Origin: Buddleja alternifolia
Lineage: Eukaryota; Streptophyta; Magnoliopsida; Lamiales; Scrophulariaceae
DNA length: 64,000 bases
Direction of reading: 5' to 3'
Assembly (NCBI GenBank): GCA_019426215.1
Contig: CM033402.1
Span: forward strand, 8,433,246 to 8,497,245
Translations under genes and position numbers: made by a program
Shown here: piece by piece, positions 1 through 11,908 of the stretch
Numbering within the stretch: the stretch's first letter is position 1
Layout: each line of letters opens with the position of its first letter
The notes under the pieces: model-generated
Told to the model about the DNA's origin: nothing
Seen by the model: the letters and a program-made list of their open reading frames with translations, nothing else
Database searches by the model: none

Positions 1-801
1 ATGTGCCATTGGGCAACCAGGCTCCCCACATCTGAAACACTTTTCTGTAAGTAGCCTACATTCTCCACGATGATTCCTCCCACAATGTGCACATGCGGCA
101 GCGAATGATGCAGAACCAACACTCATAGTATTTGATGTTGTGCTCCTAAAATTGTTACCCTTAGAACTACTCGGGAAGCCTCTTTGTGATGGCGAAGTAA
201 ATTCTTTTTTATCCCTGAATTCACCTATTGTCTCGTTGTGCCTTTTCTTATTGAGTTGAAAGTTTCTTGACTCTGAATCTAATTTCTCAGAACGAATCGC
301 AGCAACTTTTAACTTGCTATAAGACTCCAAATCGGTTTGTGTGATACGGTTTCGGATAGTGAATCGAAGTCCGGATTCAAATCTAGTGCACTTCTTCTTT
401 TCTGTAGCTATCATATATGGGACATAATGAGAAAGTTGATTAAACTGCACTTCATACTCCGCAACTGATCTATTCCCCTGTTGAAGTTCAAGAAATTCCT
501 TTTCTTTTTGATCCTTGTATACTTCTGGCACGTAAGCTTCATGAAATTCCCTAAGAAAGTCATTCCATGTCAATACAGATGGCTGAGCAGTGCTATTTGG
601 TATAGTCTCCCACCAAGCATATGCATTTCCCTGAAGGAGTGACACTACGTAGTCGAATTTTTCTTCTGGGGTACATTGCATCAAATTGAAAACCCTCTCA
701 GTTTGTTTTAACCACATTTCTGCCTTTGCTGGATCAGTAGTACCCACAAAATCAACGGCTCCCATTTTTCTTAATTTGTCATACCTCTGCTCACGTGTTC
801 A
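1..801 (-). pseudogene. Ty3/gypsy gag, 5' part (Tekay/Del-like), runs off window
   Basis: Nucleocapsid precursor of an LTR retrotransposon. Read on the minus strand from a Met at 765, the frame stays open to base 1, so the ORF is cut by the window edge. A retrotrans_gag region comes first (WLKQTERVFNLMQCTPEEKFDYV, split here only by wording; then AYAWWETIPN and LTWNDFLREF), followed by a basic linker and the start of a zinc knuckle with CGRNHRGECR and CFRCGEPG, the pattern usual in Tekay/Del chromoviruses. A TGA at 799-801 sits just before the conserved TREQRYDKLRK stretch, and the preceding Pro-rich leader (about 806-960) is in another frame. The full gag is therefore broken by a frameshift near 800. 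Lineage is inferred from the zinc-knuckle pattern; no reverse transcriptase is in view. Confidence 0.85.
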
Positions 802-1056
802 GGGCCGTGTAGTGGTAAGTGTTGTGGATACATAAAATTAGCAGCTCTAGGCCCAAGGGGTAGAGGTGGATGAGATGAATGAGACTCTAGGTCGGCTGAT
901 CCTTCCCCTCTATGGACACTATGCTCATCATTTACTACACATGCTTGTTGACTTGCAATGCTTTGCCTAAGATGTTACACAGGTGGTTATTTATACCAAC
1001 ATATAACAAAAAATGATGATGCACATGTCATGTTGCTGTCTACAGAACCCTTATCT

Positions 1057-1070
1057 GGGCTCTGATACCA
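1057..1070 (-). other. Retrotransposon primer binding site (initiator tRNA-Met)
   Basis: On the minus strand this reads TGGTATCAGAGCCC, the classical complement to the 3' end of initiator tRNA-Met. It lies between the gag leader and the LTR, exactly where minus-strand DNA synthesis would be primed. Confidence 0.85.
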
Positions 1071-3026
1071 CTAAAATATAAAACCCTTACAAGAAACACA
1101 TAGATACTAATGGCACACATATATATATATTTCTCATTCGACCATCATATACAAGTAGAAGCATCCACTTCACGAGTTGCACAACCCTCACACGTGGACA
1201 TATAAAAAAAATCAATACACACATCTAGAAATTATACTTTACAAGAGACCAAACAGAAGCCCTATATGATATGCAAATGATGAGCTGAGGGAGAAGGACT
1301 TGAAAATCAGCCAGCCGACCTTTGATCCATGCTTCAACCTTATGCACACAACTTCACGGATTGACTCTATCTACAGCTACAAAGGAAAACATATCGTTTG
1401 GTGAGTCGCAAGCTCAGCAAGTATAATCAAGTAACGAGATATTTAACATCAAAGATCAGCAACCAATCAATTATTTGAAGTCACATAAGAACATCGTTCA
1501 TATGGTTCAGAAACACATGATGCACGTGCTTAGTCATTTTCTTTTACTGTTAATGGCCTGCTATAACCAAGAGTAGATCGTGATCAAAAAAATGGCCATG
1601 GCACTCTGTAATTCATATAACACATGGGAGTTTAGTGAACTCGGGTGGCCGTACGGTACTTTGGGGTCCAGTTACACTGGAAATTCTTTTAACACATGGC
1701 TCAGGGTTATTAGCAGCCATAATAGAACCTTTTATCTCGGATGAATGCATGTTCGTATCATGTATCTCATTTTCATCATCAAATCATCAGCAACATTTTC
1801 ACCATGTTAAAGTTCATGCAGTTCACATATATTACACAATGAATTATATTCACCACATTCGTTTCCATCACCCAATCATCAAATAACCACGTTCACAACA
1901 CCATAAGTTTCACAATCAACACAAGTAGACCAATAAAGGATTCATTTACAAATATCAATCAAAGGAATGAATTATCCAATCACCCAATTATACTAACAAA
2001 TAGTGGCTCGTGAAGATGTCTTTGTCTAGTCGGCGATTTTGCTCCTCTATTGGAATCTCGACCTATTAAACACATCAAAATGCATAAATACCCTGGATAT
2101 AATACATTGAATCACATGACATAATATTTTCATATTTAATTTCCGATTTGATTAACAAAACTGGGCTGTCCCAACAGATTTTTTTCAGAACCGACACCCT
2201 ACATTCAACTATTTTTCTAAAATCCCTTGTTTACTGAAAATTTCTGAAATTTCGGTGATGTATCTATAATATCTGTATATATTTACTGTAAAATTTGTAG
2301 ATTGAACAAAAAATTCTAGGTTACCTAAATAACCTCAAAACAGCAGAAATTGTCAATGCCGCCGAACAGACTGACGGTTTTACTCAATGATTATTAGAAA
2401 ATTTCACACAACTCCAACCCTTACCAAATCTTGAGAAACAGCTTATAACATGCATATATACATACTAAAAAAATATAGGGTACTCTACCTTAGTGAAAGT
2501 CTAAGAAGAACACTAAAAATGACACAATTCCAAAACAGCTGGCAGAATTGGAGTTCTAGGATTGAAGCGTACTGTTTGGGCGATTCTGAAACTTTTCCTA
2601 ATATCTAAGAAATTTTGGCCTCCATAGGATTGTTCCTTGATGTCTTAGGAAGATTTTAAGCTAAAGAGATCCCAATTTGAACCTGGTTTGATTGCCAAAA
2701 GCTTGGATGCACATAAACTGCCAGACAGATTCGTTTTTGAAGGAGATGAAGGGACCTTGAAGTGTTTATCTCTCTAATTTTCTCTTGAAGTCTTCTTGAC
2801 CGACTTAGACATAAAAATAAGGTTAATTTGCACTTAGGTCCCTAAAAATTGGAATAATTGGTGTTGCTACTTTCTTTGGGCAAAGGAAAACATTTGGTGG
2901 CTTAAAATTCTAAGCATGATGTGGCAAATAGCAAAACTATTATGATTGAGCATGAATAAACTATCCAAATGCATGTATTTATGTTAATGTATGATTTAAT
3001 GAAAAGTGAGGTTTTGGGTCATGACA
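1071..3026 (-). mobile_element. 5' LTR of the Tekay-like gypsy element
   Basis: Sequence between the primer binding site and a TGTCATGACCC start (minus strand, first base 3026). LTRs of this gypsy group commonly begin TGTCAYGACCC. Length is about 1.95 kb. The 3' end next to the primer site reads TTTTAG rather than the usual CA, so that boundary is approximate. The short ORF at 1635-1886 is a chance frame in the LTR. The second LTR lies outside the window, so age and target duplication cannot be read. Confidence 0.65.
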
Positions 3027-3639
3027 TCAATAGCATAGGATAATCGAGCTACATGCTTATGACAACGTACATTTTTTGTCTCCATAACTATCAATATAAT
3101 TGTTGTTTTGCACTTTAAAAAAGAACTCGAAATGGTTGCTCATGAATCATGAACCATGACCCAAGTTCTCACATGTTATGAATAGCCTTTGTTTTTATCA
3201 CCACTGCTCGCGGTCATCTTAATCATGCCTTAGTCGAAAATTCACGATAAAAAAAAAAATTGCTCCCAGGTAAATTTAGTCGCGGCTACCAATCACCATA
3301 GCCATGGCTAAAAATTTGAAACCATTATGTCCCGGTAGCCGCGGTTACCCATGGTTTTAGCCACGGCTAAATGGCAATTTTACAAAAAAAAAAACAAAAG
3401 AAAAAAAAACAAATTCTAAAATTTCAAAACCCTTAAAATCCCCAAGTCCTATTTTTCTTTATCTCAGCAGCAAAAGGGATCTATCTCTCAACTCTCAGTA
3501 CTCACGTCGTTCATTGTTCAAGATATGTTACGTTTATTCTTGCTTTTTGGTTATGTTTTCCTGAGACTTTTGTTTTGTTTTTTTTTTTGCTGTTGAAGAC
3601 CATGTCATGAATATTAATCTCCTAATTACAAGTATTTGT
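3027..3639. other. Unassigned noncoding stretch with palindromic GC-box repeats
   Basis: No gene seen. Positions 3275-3386 carry several diverged copies of a GC-rich box in both orientations (GTCGCGGCTACC, GGTAGCCGCGG, AGCCATGGCTAAA, TTTAGCCACGGCTAAA), like the subterminal repeats of a decayed DNA transposon. Short poly(A) tracts flank it. I could not find convincing ends or a target duplication. Confidence 0.4.
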
Positions 3640-5450
3640 GTCTGCTTTCTGGTTTCTTTTGTTTATGTGTTTAGGTCACACCTATTCTCCAACTTCGCGA
3701 GTGATTGTCGTTAGCTCCCATGCACTTTATGTCTGTCCAACCTCACTCAATGATCAGGGCGGTATTCTTTCCCCTAGTTATTTTTATTTTCCATCATTTG
3801 GCTCATTAAGGACAATGCGCTAATTAAGTTTTGGGGTGGATACATGTTATGCATGATAATTTTTTGATATGCCCAGAAATTGATGCAATTTATACACATA
3901 TGTGCAAGTGAATATACCTTGAATAATTCTAACGAATTGTCATTTTTCTGATGAAGCTTGATGATTTTGCTGTCTCATTTGTTTTTAGCTTCCAATTCTT
4001 TTCTCTGTGATCAACATGCTTTTCTGTGTCTTGATATTTTTTTAGTCAAGCCTATGTAAATTTTTGAGGACTCGAGGCATGAACTTTCTACGTTTGTTTA
4101 ATTTTGAAGAATGCATTGATATTGCATGACCATGAGATGATTTAGGTCATTTTTGAATTGTCTTCAGCCGTATGTTAGTCTGCAGTATATTCATTGTCTC
4201 TAGAACCTTTATTTGAGCCTTATTGATAAGAATGAGGTGTGTTAAGCACACCATAGACCACCATTCGCTTTTTGTTCATAAACCACATCATCTACCAGTT
4301 AGCCTAAAAGAAAAACAAGGCTAATCACCCGGTTATGAGAGCTTACAATTCAGTAATCTTTTAGCTATGTTTGGGTGTGTATTTTATTGTGTTGAGCACA
4401 AAAGGGTAAGGAGGTTGATGTTGGTTGATTTTGAGAATTGATGAAAATTTTGAGGTATACTAGATGAAAGATAAGGATGTGAGAAGCACTTGAATACAGT
4501 TGAGCCAAAATAGTCGGAAAAAAAAAGTAAAGAAAAGAGAAAGGAGAAGAATAAAAAAAAAGAAAAGAAAAAATAGTTGGAAAAAAATTTCGACTAGGCT
4601 ATATATGTGATGCTTTAATGGTCATTGGTTAGGTATTGTAACTCGTACACGACCCAAGTTCAACAAGAAATAAGTTTGGGGGTTGTGAGTTTGGAAAAAA
4701 AAAGAAAAAAAAAGAGAAAGAAAGTGGTGAAAATTTTGAGTATGATGCTTAGTTGGGGAGTGTAGCTTGAGGATATTGAGTTTTAAGCTCTCTAAACCCT
4801 TAGTCACTTTCTTCCATATATTTCCATACCAAGCCAACACCCAAGCCTTACATTACAAGCCGGAAAGACCTTTTGATCATGGTTATCGCGTATTGTGCAT
4901 TCGAATAAGTTATATTTTCAAAGTTGGTTTGTGTTGATGAGTTTGATTTGTTTGCATAATCTTGCTTAATGTGGATTCTAGACATATGAGGAACGTGGGT
5001 GATCATGATTTGAGATAGTGTTGCAGAAATTTTGAGGCATGTGAATTTGAATGTTTTTGATGAATAAGTGATTCTTCATAAGTCTTGTTCTAAGGTGTTT
5101 ATCTTGCCTTTGTGTATGAGTTGTAGAATTTTCGAGCTTATGTGTTTGCTTTAATTTCTTTGCTCGAGGACGATCAAACTTAAGTTTGGGGGTGTACGAG
5201 TTCAGAAAAAATGAAAGGGTTCGAGATAAAAATAGATTACAAATATTTATGATCATTATTGTCAACCCTCAACACGCAATCAAGCCTCGCCGTCTTCACT
5301 AGCATCCCTGCACTCCCTTTTTCTTCATCACCTTGGATTGGCTCGGCAATCGTGCAAGGATTCAATTGTCTAAAATCAACGGCCAAGATGCTTTCTAGAA
5401 AGCACAAAGGAACGGCTTTGATCAAAAGACTTTTCTTTCTACTTCATCAG
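3640..5450 (+). mobile_element. Athila-like gypsy 3' noncoding region and start of 3' LTR
   Basis: Noncoding sequence with features known from Athila-group elements: a poly-purine and poly-A rich 3' leader, AGTTTGGGGTGG near 3825, and a terminal CTTAAGTTTGGGGG tract (5179-5192) that looks like the polypurine tract. The LTR would start TGTACGAG at 5193 and is truncated before the CPT-C block at about 5450. No gag or pol remains. Assignment rests on the tract and general texture only. Confidence 0.5.
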
Positions 5451-5454
5451 TCAT

Positions 5455-6653
5455 GATTGTACCTCATATTTAGAAGATTAATGAGATCTTAACGGATAAA
5501 ACACTTCAACATCAACATACAAGTACACATACTCTTACCTTTATTCATCTAGGAATTATTAAAATGACGCTTTCGCCCACCGCTTCATAGTACTCGTTTG
5601 GGTACTATGAAAGTGAACTAATGAGTCATCGAGACTTGAAAATTCACCTAAATAGTACCTGAATGAATGGCAAGCTATTAATTAAAATCTTGAAAGTACT
5701 TTATTATATAATAAAGAAGATGGAAATGACTAAAAAATTCTTAGGTACACCCCATCCCGGAATTCAAATGCTGTGGATTTTTCCACATCAGCAATGTCAT
5801 ACACTACTTACTGATGTGACATTAATCTACACCATTTGGTGCACGGTGTACAGATTGTACCTAAGAATTTTCAAGATTAACCAAGCTTATTTATCGACAC
5901 GCCCCCATAAACATAGATGCAATCTAATCCAATTTGTTGTGTCCACCAAAACGTCGCTGCCTCCTTTGAAACTTACCGAGGGCCTCTACAAGAACAGCCT
6001 CTTCAAAATCAGCAAACAATTTGCTAGAAAAGTAGAATTCAACATATGCCATTTTCCATAAGAGGCTCACCACCGGTTCTTATGAGTAAATCAGGATTCA
6101 GAACCTTGGTAAAATTTGTCAGCAGTTGTTGCCCAAACACGCTTTTATTGATTTCTTTTGCTCATAAAATTCCATGTTCGACTTTGCTTGCTTCTGTAAT
6201 CTCGTATCGTCCGCCATAGTTCATCATCATCAGAAAATACATTCCTCTATTGGACTTAGCAGACTCCTCGACTGAAGATATTGTAGATTGTATAGACTGC
6301 GGAAGTCTTGATTTGTCCCCAACAATAGGAAAGTGCAAATCTTGTCTATCATAAGTAAAACTAATTGTGCTTCATCGGTAAGACTATGTAAATATGGATG
6401 ATCATGTCATCTAACGCATATGTAAAGTTTTAAAAGGTGGGCTAAGAAAATACACAAACCCCCATTACTTACTTTAAATAAAAATTAGATCTCTGCCAAA
6501 TTAAATAAATGATTAATTGGATCTCTAGTTAAATGTCCACACTATGAACTTACCCCATTATTTGTTCCTTGATAAATGATTGTATAAAACTTTCAAAATG
6601 GGCCAATAAGAAGTCAACTTCATCCTGTGGCAAATAAAACCATGAATTTGCAT
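5455..6653 (-). pseudogene. CPT-C: truncated cis-prenyltransferase pseudogene
   Basis: Third and most decayed member of the local cis-prenyltransferase family. Exon 2 (6554-6624, 71 nt) keeps GT/AG borders; exon 3 lies at about 5990-6345 and starts after an AG at 6346. The exon 1 region is missing: similarity to CPT-A stops near 6653 and unrelated gypsy sequence begins. Exon 3 carries an in-frame TGA after the ...VEHGIL segment. It also has a deletion in the conserved LLIRTGGE...FLLWQ block (codons between GGE and LLW are lost), then further stops. Downstream similarity to the CPT-A/B 3' flank runs on to about 5455. The 132-codon plus-strand ORF at 5663 is a shadow. It is clearly non-functional, and shows the family was already at this locus before the recent A/B duplication. 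Confidence 0.85.
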
Positions 6654-7432
6654 AAACTTGGTTTTTGACTTAAGTTATCTTTGTTATTTGATTTCCATTT
6701 TGATGAATTTGAGAGGATTTTGTTTATTCTTAGTTCATGCCCGAGGACGTGCAAATGTCTAAGTGTGGGGGTGTTTGATTCATGCTTTACGTGTCTAACA
6801 ATCTAGTCTAATATTTATGTTTTTATCCGATATTTAATGTTAAAAGTTTGACTAAAGTCTTAATTTTAGCTTGTAGGATGTTTGGAGCTTTTGGTGAGAA
6901 AAGATGCGAAATTGGACGAGATTGAGAGCTCTTGATGAATTCAACAGTTTTGAGAGCAACCAAAAATACGATGCGAAACAAGTCTTGCGGCATGGGGCAC
7001 GTGAACCCACAATGGCTACTGTCAACTCGCGCTGCCGCGAGCTAAGTGAGCTCGCGCTGCAACGAGCCATTGTGCTCGCGGCTCGTTGTAGCGCGAGGGT
7101 TTTCCCTAAACCCGATGTTACCCCTAGAAATAGATCTTTAGCCTATTCCAAGGTATCTTTTCTTCCAGGACTTGTTCTACTTTGTAGTTTTGCACTTTTT
7201 TGAAGATTTTAGCTTTGAAAATGACATGTAAGGGCTAAAAGCATCATCTTGATTTGCGAGATTATTTTTCTTATTATATTTTTTATTTTGAGTATTTGAT
7301 TTTCTTGATTGCGTGCTTAGTGTTTGATGAACTGCATGACGTAGATGTCCACTTTGTTGTTGTTTACCATTCGCCTTGAGTTGGAACTTCTATGTTGTCC
7401 TTTCTTTTCAAGCCTATCCTTTTCTTACCTGA
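6654..7432 (+). mobile_element. Athila-like gypsy 3' end: polypurine tract and LTR fragment
   Basis: At 6740-6771 the sequence reads CCGAGGACGTGCAAATGTCT followed by AAGTGTGGGGG, the conserved gag-pol tail and polypurine tract of Athila-type elements, and a candidate LTR start TGTTTGATTC at 6772. The LTR body includes a GC-rich block (7023-7100) built from repeated CTCGCGCTGC and CCGCGAGC motifs. It ends against the next LTR near 7432, so the 3' boundary is uncertain. Confidence 0.55.
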
Positions 7433-8270
7433 TGTGTGTGGGAAGCACACCAATGATAATATGCGATATGTGATATGAAAATATGATATAAAGCACGAAT
7501 TATAAGTAAAGAGCACGAGATATTTACGTGGTTCGGCTAATAATATGACCTACGTCCACGGGGTAAAAAGAGTCGATCCTTTATTGGTGTTTGGATTTGA
7601 TATATATACATGTTTATGAGGGTGTGACTGATAAGGTATGTCAACTATTCCTAAATGTACAATGGAAAGTAGAATAAATCCTAATCCTTCCATCTTGAGC
7701 CATCTCTTTTATGGTATTATTGGCAGGTCGGTTAGAGCCATCTCTTAGGAAAAATTTGCGTGGAGATTCTTCTCAGGTATGGATCTTGTTCTCAGGTGCG
7801 TTTCTGGGTGATATCCTGTACCTGACACGACGGTTGCATTTCCCCAGACTTGCAGTTATGAAGGCTTTTCCTGAAAAATCGTGCCACTCATTGTTTCTAT
7901 CAGTTAAGGCCGCCATCTTCATGCCCTGGCAACCGTTGACCTTTGCACACGTGTATGGCTCATTTGAAGCCCTCTTTTTCCTTATTTATTTTCAGTTTAT
8001 TTTTTAAAATTAAAATTCAAAAAGTAACTTGCCAAAACTTGAGATTTTATTTCCTTCTATCATTTGTGCATTTTGTGTTTAAAATCAGAGTTTCTCCATT
8101 CTTCCCGCATCTTCTCTTACCAACCATTTTCTCCCGCGTTCACCGCCCCTTCTCTAGGAACTGCGCTTCCTCTCTTTCTCTTGTTTGTTTGTATTATGTT
8201 GTGTGTTTGTTGTTTAGTGTTTGCTGCAACTTTGCTTTTGTTGTCCCTGTTTCCCCTCTTTTTGCAAAAA
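7433..8270 (-). mobile_element. Probable 3' LTR of Tat-type gypsy element (minus strand)
   Basis: Lies where the 3' LTR of the minus-strand element represented by 8271-18579 should be. It holds TTTACGTGGTTCGGC and CCTACGTCCACGGGG (about 7527-7563), motifs common in plant LTR termini, and a TGTGTGTGGG end at 7433. The inner boundary with the antisense ORF leader (a pyrimidine-rich stretch at 7970-8270) could not be fixed. The ORF at 7711-8007 has no recognisable product. Confidence 0.45.
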
Positions 8271-9772
8271 ATGTCAAATAGTTTAGGCTCGGATTCTCAA
8301 AACCGAGAGGATTACCAAAATTTGTTAGAGCATGATTCGGTGGGGGATATTTCCTCTTATGTGCGAGATTTGCATGGTGGGTCTCCTGTTTTAGGGGGAA
8401 GAGAGTTTGTAGAATTATCCTCGTCGGATACCGAATCCGACGACCGACACACCACCAATGTCCCTCCATCTTCGGGTGTTGGGGCTGGGCATGCTGAGGT
8501 TTCTTCAGGGGGTGACGGTGTACCCCCATCTGACCTTGAATTGGGGGGGGGGGGGGGGGGAGGGAAAGCCAAACCCTAATTATTGGAATGAGACTTCCTC
8601 TTCCTTCACCCTGTAAAAATTGAAAAACCTCCGCCGTATGTATGGCGTCCCTGACGATTATTCGATAATAGATCCCTCTCCCCAGGATAGAGCCCATCGT
8701 CCCCCTCCTCAGCATACTTGTTTTCATGTGGCCCTCCTAAAAGAAGATCTTAGGTTCTCTATTCCTCCTCTCTTTATTTCCGTAGCCAATAGGTACGGCA
8801 TCCCCTTGAACCAATTTGCGCCCAACGCTATTCGGATGATGGATGGGTTTGCCGTTCTTCTTCGCTATCCCGGGATTGTGCCCACAACCGAGTTCTTTTA
8901 CGCCCTCTTTCATCCTCGTTCTAGTGTTGCTGACAGTGGGGTTTTTTATCTAACCTCCCGAGGTCCTGCCATTTTCCTTTCTGGTCATCTTTGGGACAAG
9001 CAATGGAAGAATAATTTTTTCTATATTGCCCCGCCCCCGGGTGTGGTATGGAACTTTCGCCGGGCGTTCTTGGAGAGGTTGGATGAGGTGGTGCAATTTT
9101 GGAATTTCTCTCCTCGCCTTATGAATAAACTTGTTGACAGTCGGCTTTTATACAACATTGGTTATAGCCCCGTGGGGCCTGACCTGAGAGGTGTCACCAT
9201 AGGTAGTGCTTCTGGTTTTGGCTTGTCCCCTTGTGTTTGCTTGACTTGTTTTACTTCTTCACATCTTGTGCTGACCTTTGCTTTGTATGGGCGTTATGCA
9301 GAAAAACAAATGGATCTAGCTCGTGCCCCGGAGTTTGTGAGCCGCAGGAGGCAGCGCTCTCCCTCAGAAGAACTAGCTCTGCTTCCTCCTCCTCCGTCGA
9401 CGCCCCAGGATGCCCTCTCCACCGTTCTGACCTCTCTTCCCTCAGGTCAAAGTGACTCTTCCAGGTCGCGCACTAACCAGGAGAAGGTCCTTGGAAAAAG
9501 ACCCATGACCATCGAGACTCCCTCTAGTACACGTCCTCCAAAGCGCAGCAGCTCGGGCATAGCCATTTGGGAGATGATCCCCGACCTGCCCCTCAAGACT
9601 TTAGATCCCCCGGTTTCTCGCACCAGGTCCAGGGTTATTGCTCCAGCAAGGACAAGGAGTTGAAAGCTCTTCAAAGGGACTTTAACAAGCTTCTTGCTAA
9701 GAAGGTGGATTTGGAGGCAACCCTTTCAGACATGGAGATTGCTCATGACGCTGCCATGAAGGGTACTCTACT
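8271..9772 (+). pseudogene. Antisense extra ORF of Tat element (Transposase_28-like), 5' part
   Basis: Encodes the 'putative gypsy type transposon' domain (Transposase_28 family), whose function is unknown. Such genes are known as an extra antisense ORF between pol and 3' LTR in Tat-clade gypsy elements, which matches this position and orientation against the minus-strand integrase. It starts MSNSLGSDSQN at 8271, with an acidic Ser/Thr-rich leader. An 18-G run (8543-8560) shifts the frame and a TAA follows at 8614-8616. The core domain is at 8620-9210 (FSIPPLFISVANRYGIPL, AIRMMDGFAVLLRY, TTEFFYALFHPRS). A Pro/Ser-rich linker and a coiled coil (KELKALQRDFNKLLAKKVDL) then occur in a second frame. 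An intron near 9209-9300 is possible. The coiled coil is cut by CACTA-1 at 9772. Confidence 0.75.
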
Positions 9773-9785
9773 CACTACTAGAAAA

Positions 9786-10130
9786 AAGGCTTTTTGTTAC
9801 AACACACATGTTGTAACAAAAGGTCAAAATTCCTAACAAAAAGTCTTTTATTACGAGTTTGTTACGAATTTGGTGTCGTTCCAAATGCAGCCGTGACAAA
9901 AATTTTGGTACGACCGGTAGGCGTAACAAAAGGTATTTGCTACGAGCGGAATAGCTTTTGTTACGCCTTAAGATTCATAGCAAATAAGTGTAAAAAATGA
10001 CCACCTTTTGGTACGCTTTATGTGTTGTAGTAAAAACAAGGTTTTTGCTACAACAATAAGAATGTAACAAAAAGCTAGAATATTTATTTACTCAATTGTT
10101 ATGGTTATTTGGGCGTAGTAAAAACTTATA
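9786..10130. repeat. CACTA-1 left subterminal repeats
   Basis: Short direct and inverted copies of TTGTTAC / GTAACAAAA (for example 9796-9802, 9813-9821, 9931-9940, 9958-9964, 10065-10073). Such arrays are typical binding sites for a CACTA TnpA-type protein. The right end has the same motif at 15195-15203. Confidence 0.75.
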
Positions 10131-10564
10131 AAATACATTATCAATCTTAAATACTAATTTTTTTCTATAAATCAAGCTTCACCAAACAAATTAAGATCTT
10201 ATATAAATAAACGATAAACCAACATATTTCACGTTCAATTTCATAGAAAATATCCAAACTTACACAAGAGTAACTAAGACCCAAAAGTCACATTAATATC
10301 CAGTAATGACTACAAATAACAAAAAGAAGGTCAAATTTTGAAATTCTACATTAGCATGAGCAAATACAGATTAAAGGTAGCTTGCATAAATAATACAATT
10401 TGTTCATGTAGCTTGCAACAATATCAACATTTAGCAATGTCTCTTAAATCTCCATCACCTGTAAAATAACAAAAATAATATCACATATTAATTAAATCTT
10501 ATAAGTGAAGAAAACAAAAAACTTAGAATATTAAAGTAGTCAAGTTTTAGACATACATCAACAA

Positions 10565-11000
10565 ATTCCCAATGAATGTATTTATGAATTGCTTCTCCGA
10601 TAGTTCTAGACATACATCAACAAATTCCCACACTTTGAATACAAAATTAATTTGTTCTAAGACGTCTCCTGATTATGTGCGATATATGTGTGGATATCCC
10701 TATGTGTGTAGTTTCATGGGAAGAAAACGGTTCATGAATCCGAGCTTTCTACAATGAGTTATGAATTTTCTCGTGAAGACGTGCACAGCTGTCTGCACAT
10801 CCGAAAGATTTTTAGCTAACTTTGAATACAAAATTGCTTTGTTAGACGTTTCCTGATTATGTGCGATATATGTGTGGTTAGACCTATGTGTGTAGTTTTA
10901 TGGGAAGAAAACGGTTCATGAATCCGATCTTTCTACAATGAGTTATGAATTTTCTCGTGAAGACGCGCACAGATGTCTGCACAGCCGACAGATTTGTGAG
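10565..11000. repeat. ~184-bp tandem repeat, two copies in CACTA-1
   Basis: Two copies of a unit containing AAACGGTTCATGAATCCGA, CAATGAGTTATGAATTTTC and CGTGAAGACG(T/C)GCACAG; the GACGYGCAC anchors are at 10778 and 10962. The same unit forms 4-5 copy arrays in CACTA-2 and CACTA-3, whose terminal repeats differ from those of CACTA-1. Confidence 0.85.
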
Positions 11001-11908
11001 AAAGTGAGAAAAGTGAAAAGCGTAGTACCATTTGTGAACTAACCTTATCCTACGGTACCAAAATTGCAATTTTTCCAACAAATTTTGGTGGATCCATTAT
11101 GCTCCTTACTTTTGTTCAAGTAAAGATTAACTAACTAAAACGACCCAAAATTTAAAATTATTAACCAACTGAATAAAGGGTATTTTGTATGCACAATTTT
11201 AGCAAAGTATTTAAACAAACCTCCTCAAGTATAGCTTTCACTTGGCAAAGTTTTTCAGCATGCTCAACGACTTCAGCTTCACTATAACTTTCTCAACCAG
11301 GCCTGGATGATATTTTTAGCATTACAGAGTGATCTTAAAGAAAATACAAGAGGCAAAGATTATTTGTCGTGCATTTACCAAAAAATATGCACCAAAGTTT
11401 TTATAAAGAACGTACAATTAAATTTTATGAAAACAACAAAGAAGATAGAAAAGTACACTCTTTATTTGGAAGTTTTTCAATATGTTTATGCATGGGTTTC
11501 AGTTCATTGGACCTGACAAACTTTGTCTTGATCTTTCGAAACAAATTTCCTGTTGTGCATCGCCAATCTGCTCTATATAATTAAATATATGATATATCAA
11601 AGCTTCTGTTTTTTCCTTCTTTTTTTTTGGGTCCAAACAAGTTCTAACTAGATATCTTTATAGATTGAACAGCTACAAGGTTTACATGTCAATGAGACTC
11701 ATAAAATGACATTAAAAAAAATTAATACGCACCAATGCTCTAGGTCTTCCCCCATTATATTTTAACATCAAATTTAAAAGCTTCATCTCTGTAACTTTCA
11801 ACTTTCCCTTGAAATTCTGTCACTAGTGTCCAGCAAAGAATGATATTCTCAATGGAGAACAACACTATAGAATTAAATAGGGACAGTACAAAAGATGATA
11901 AATCTTAC

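Noticed and set aside
5663..6061. 132-codon plus-strand ORF
   Set aside because: Antisense shadow over CPT-C exon 3 and its 3' flank.
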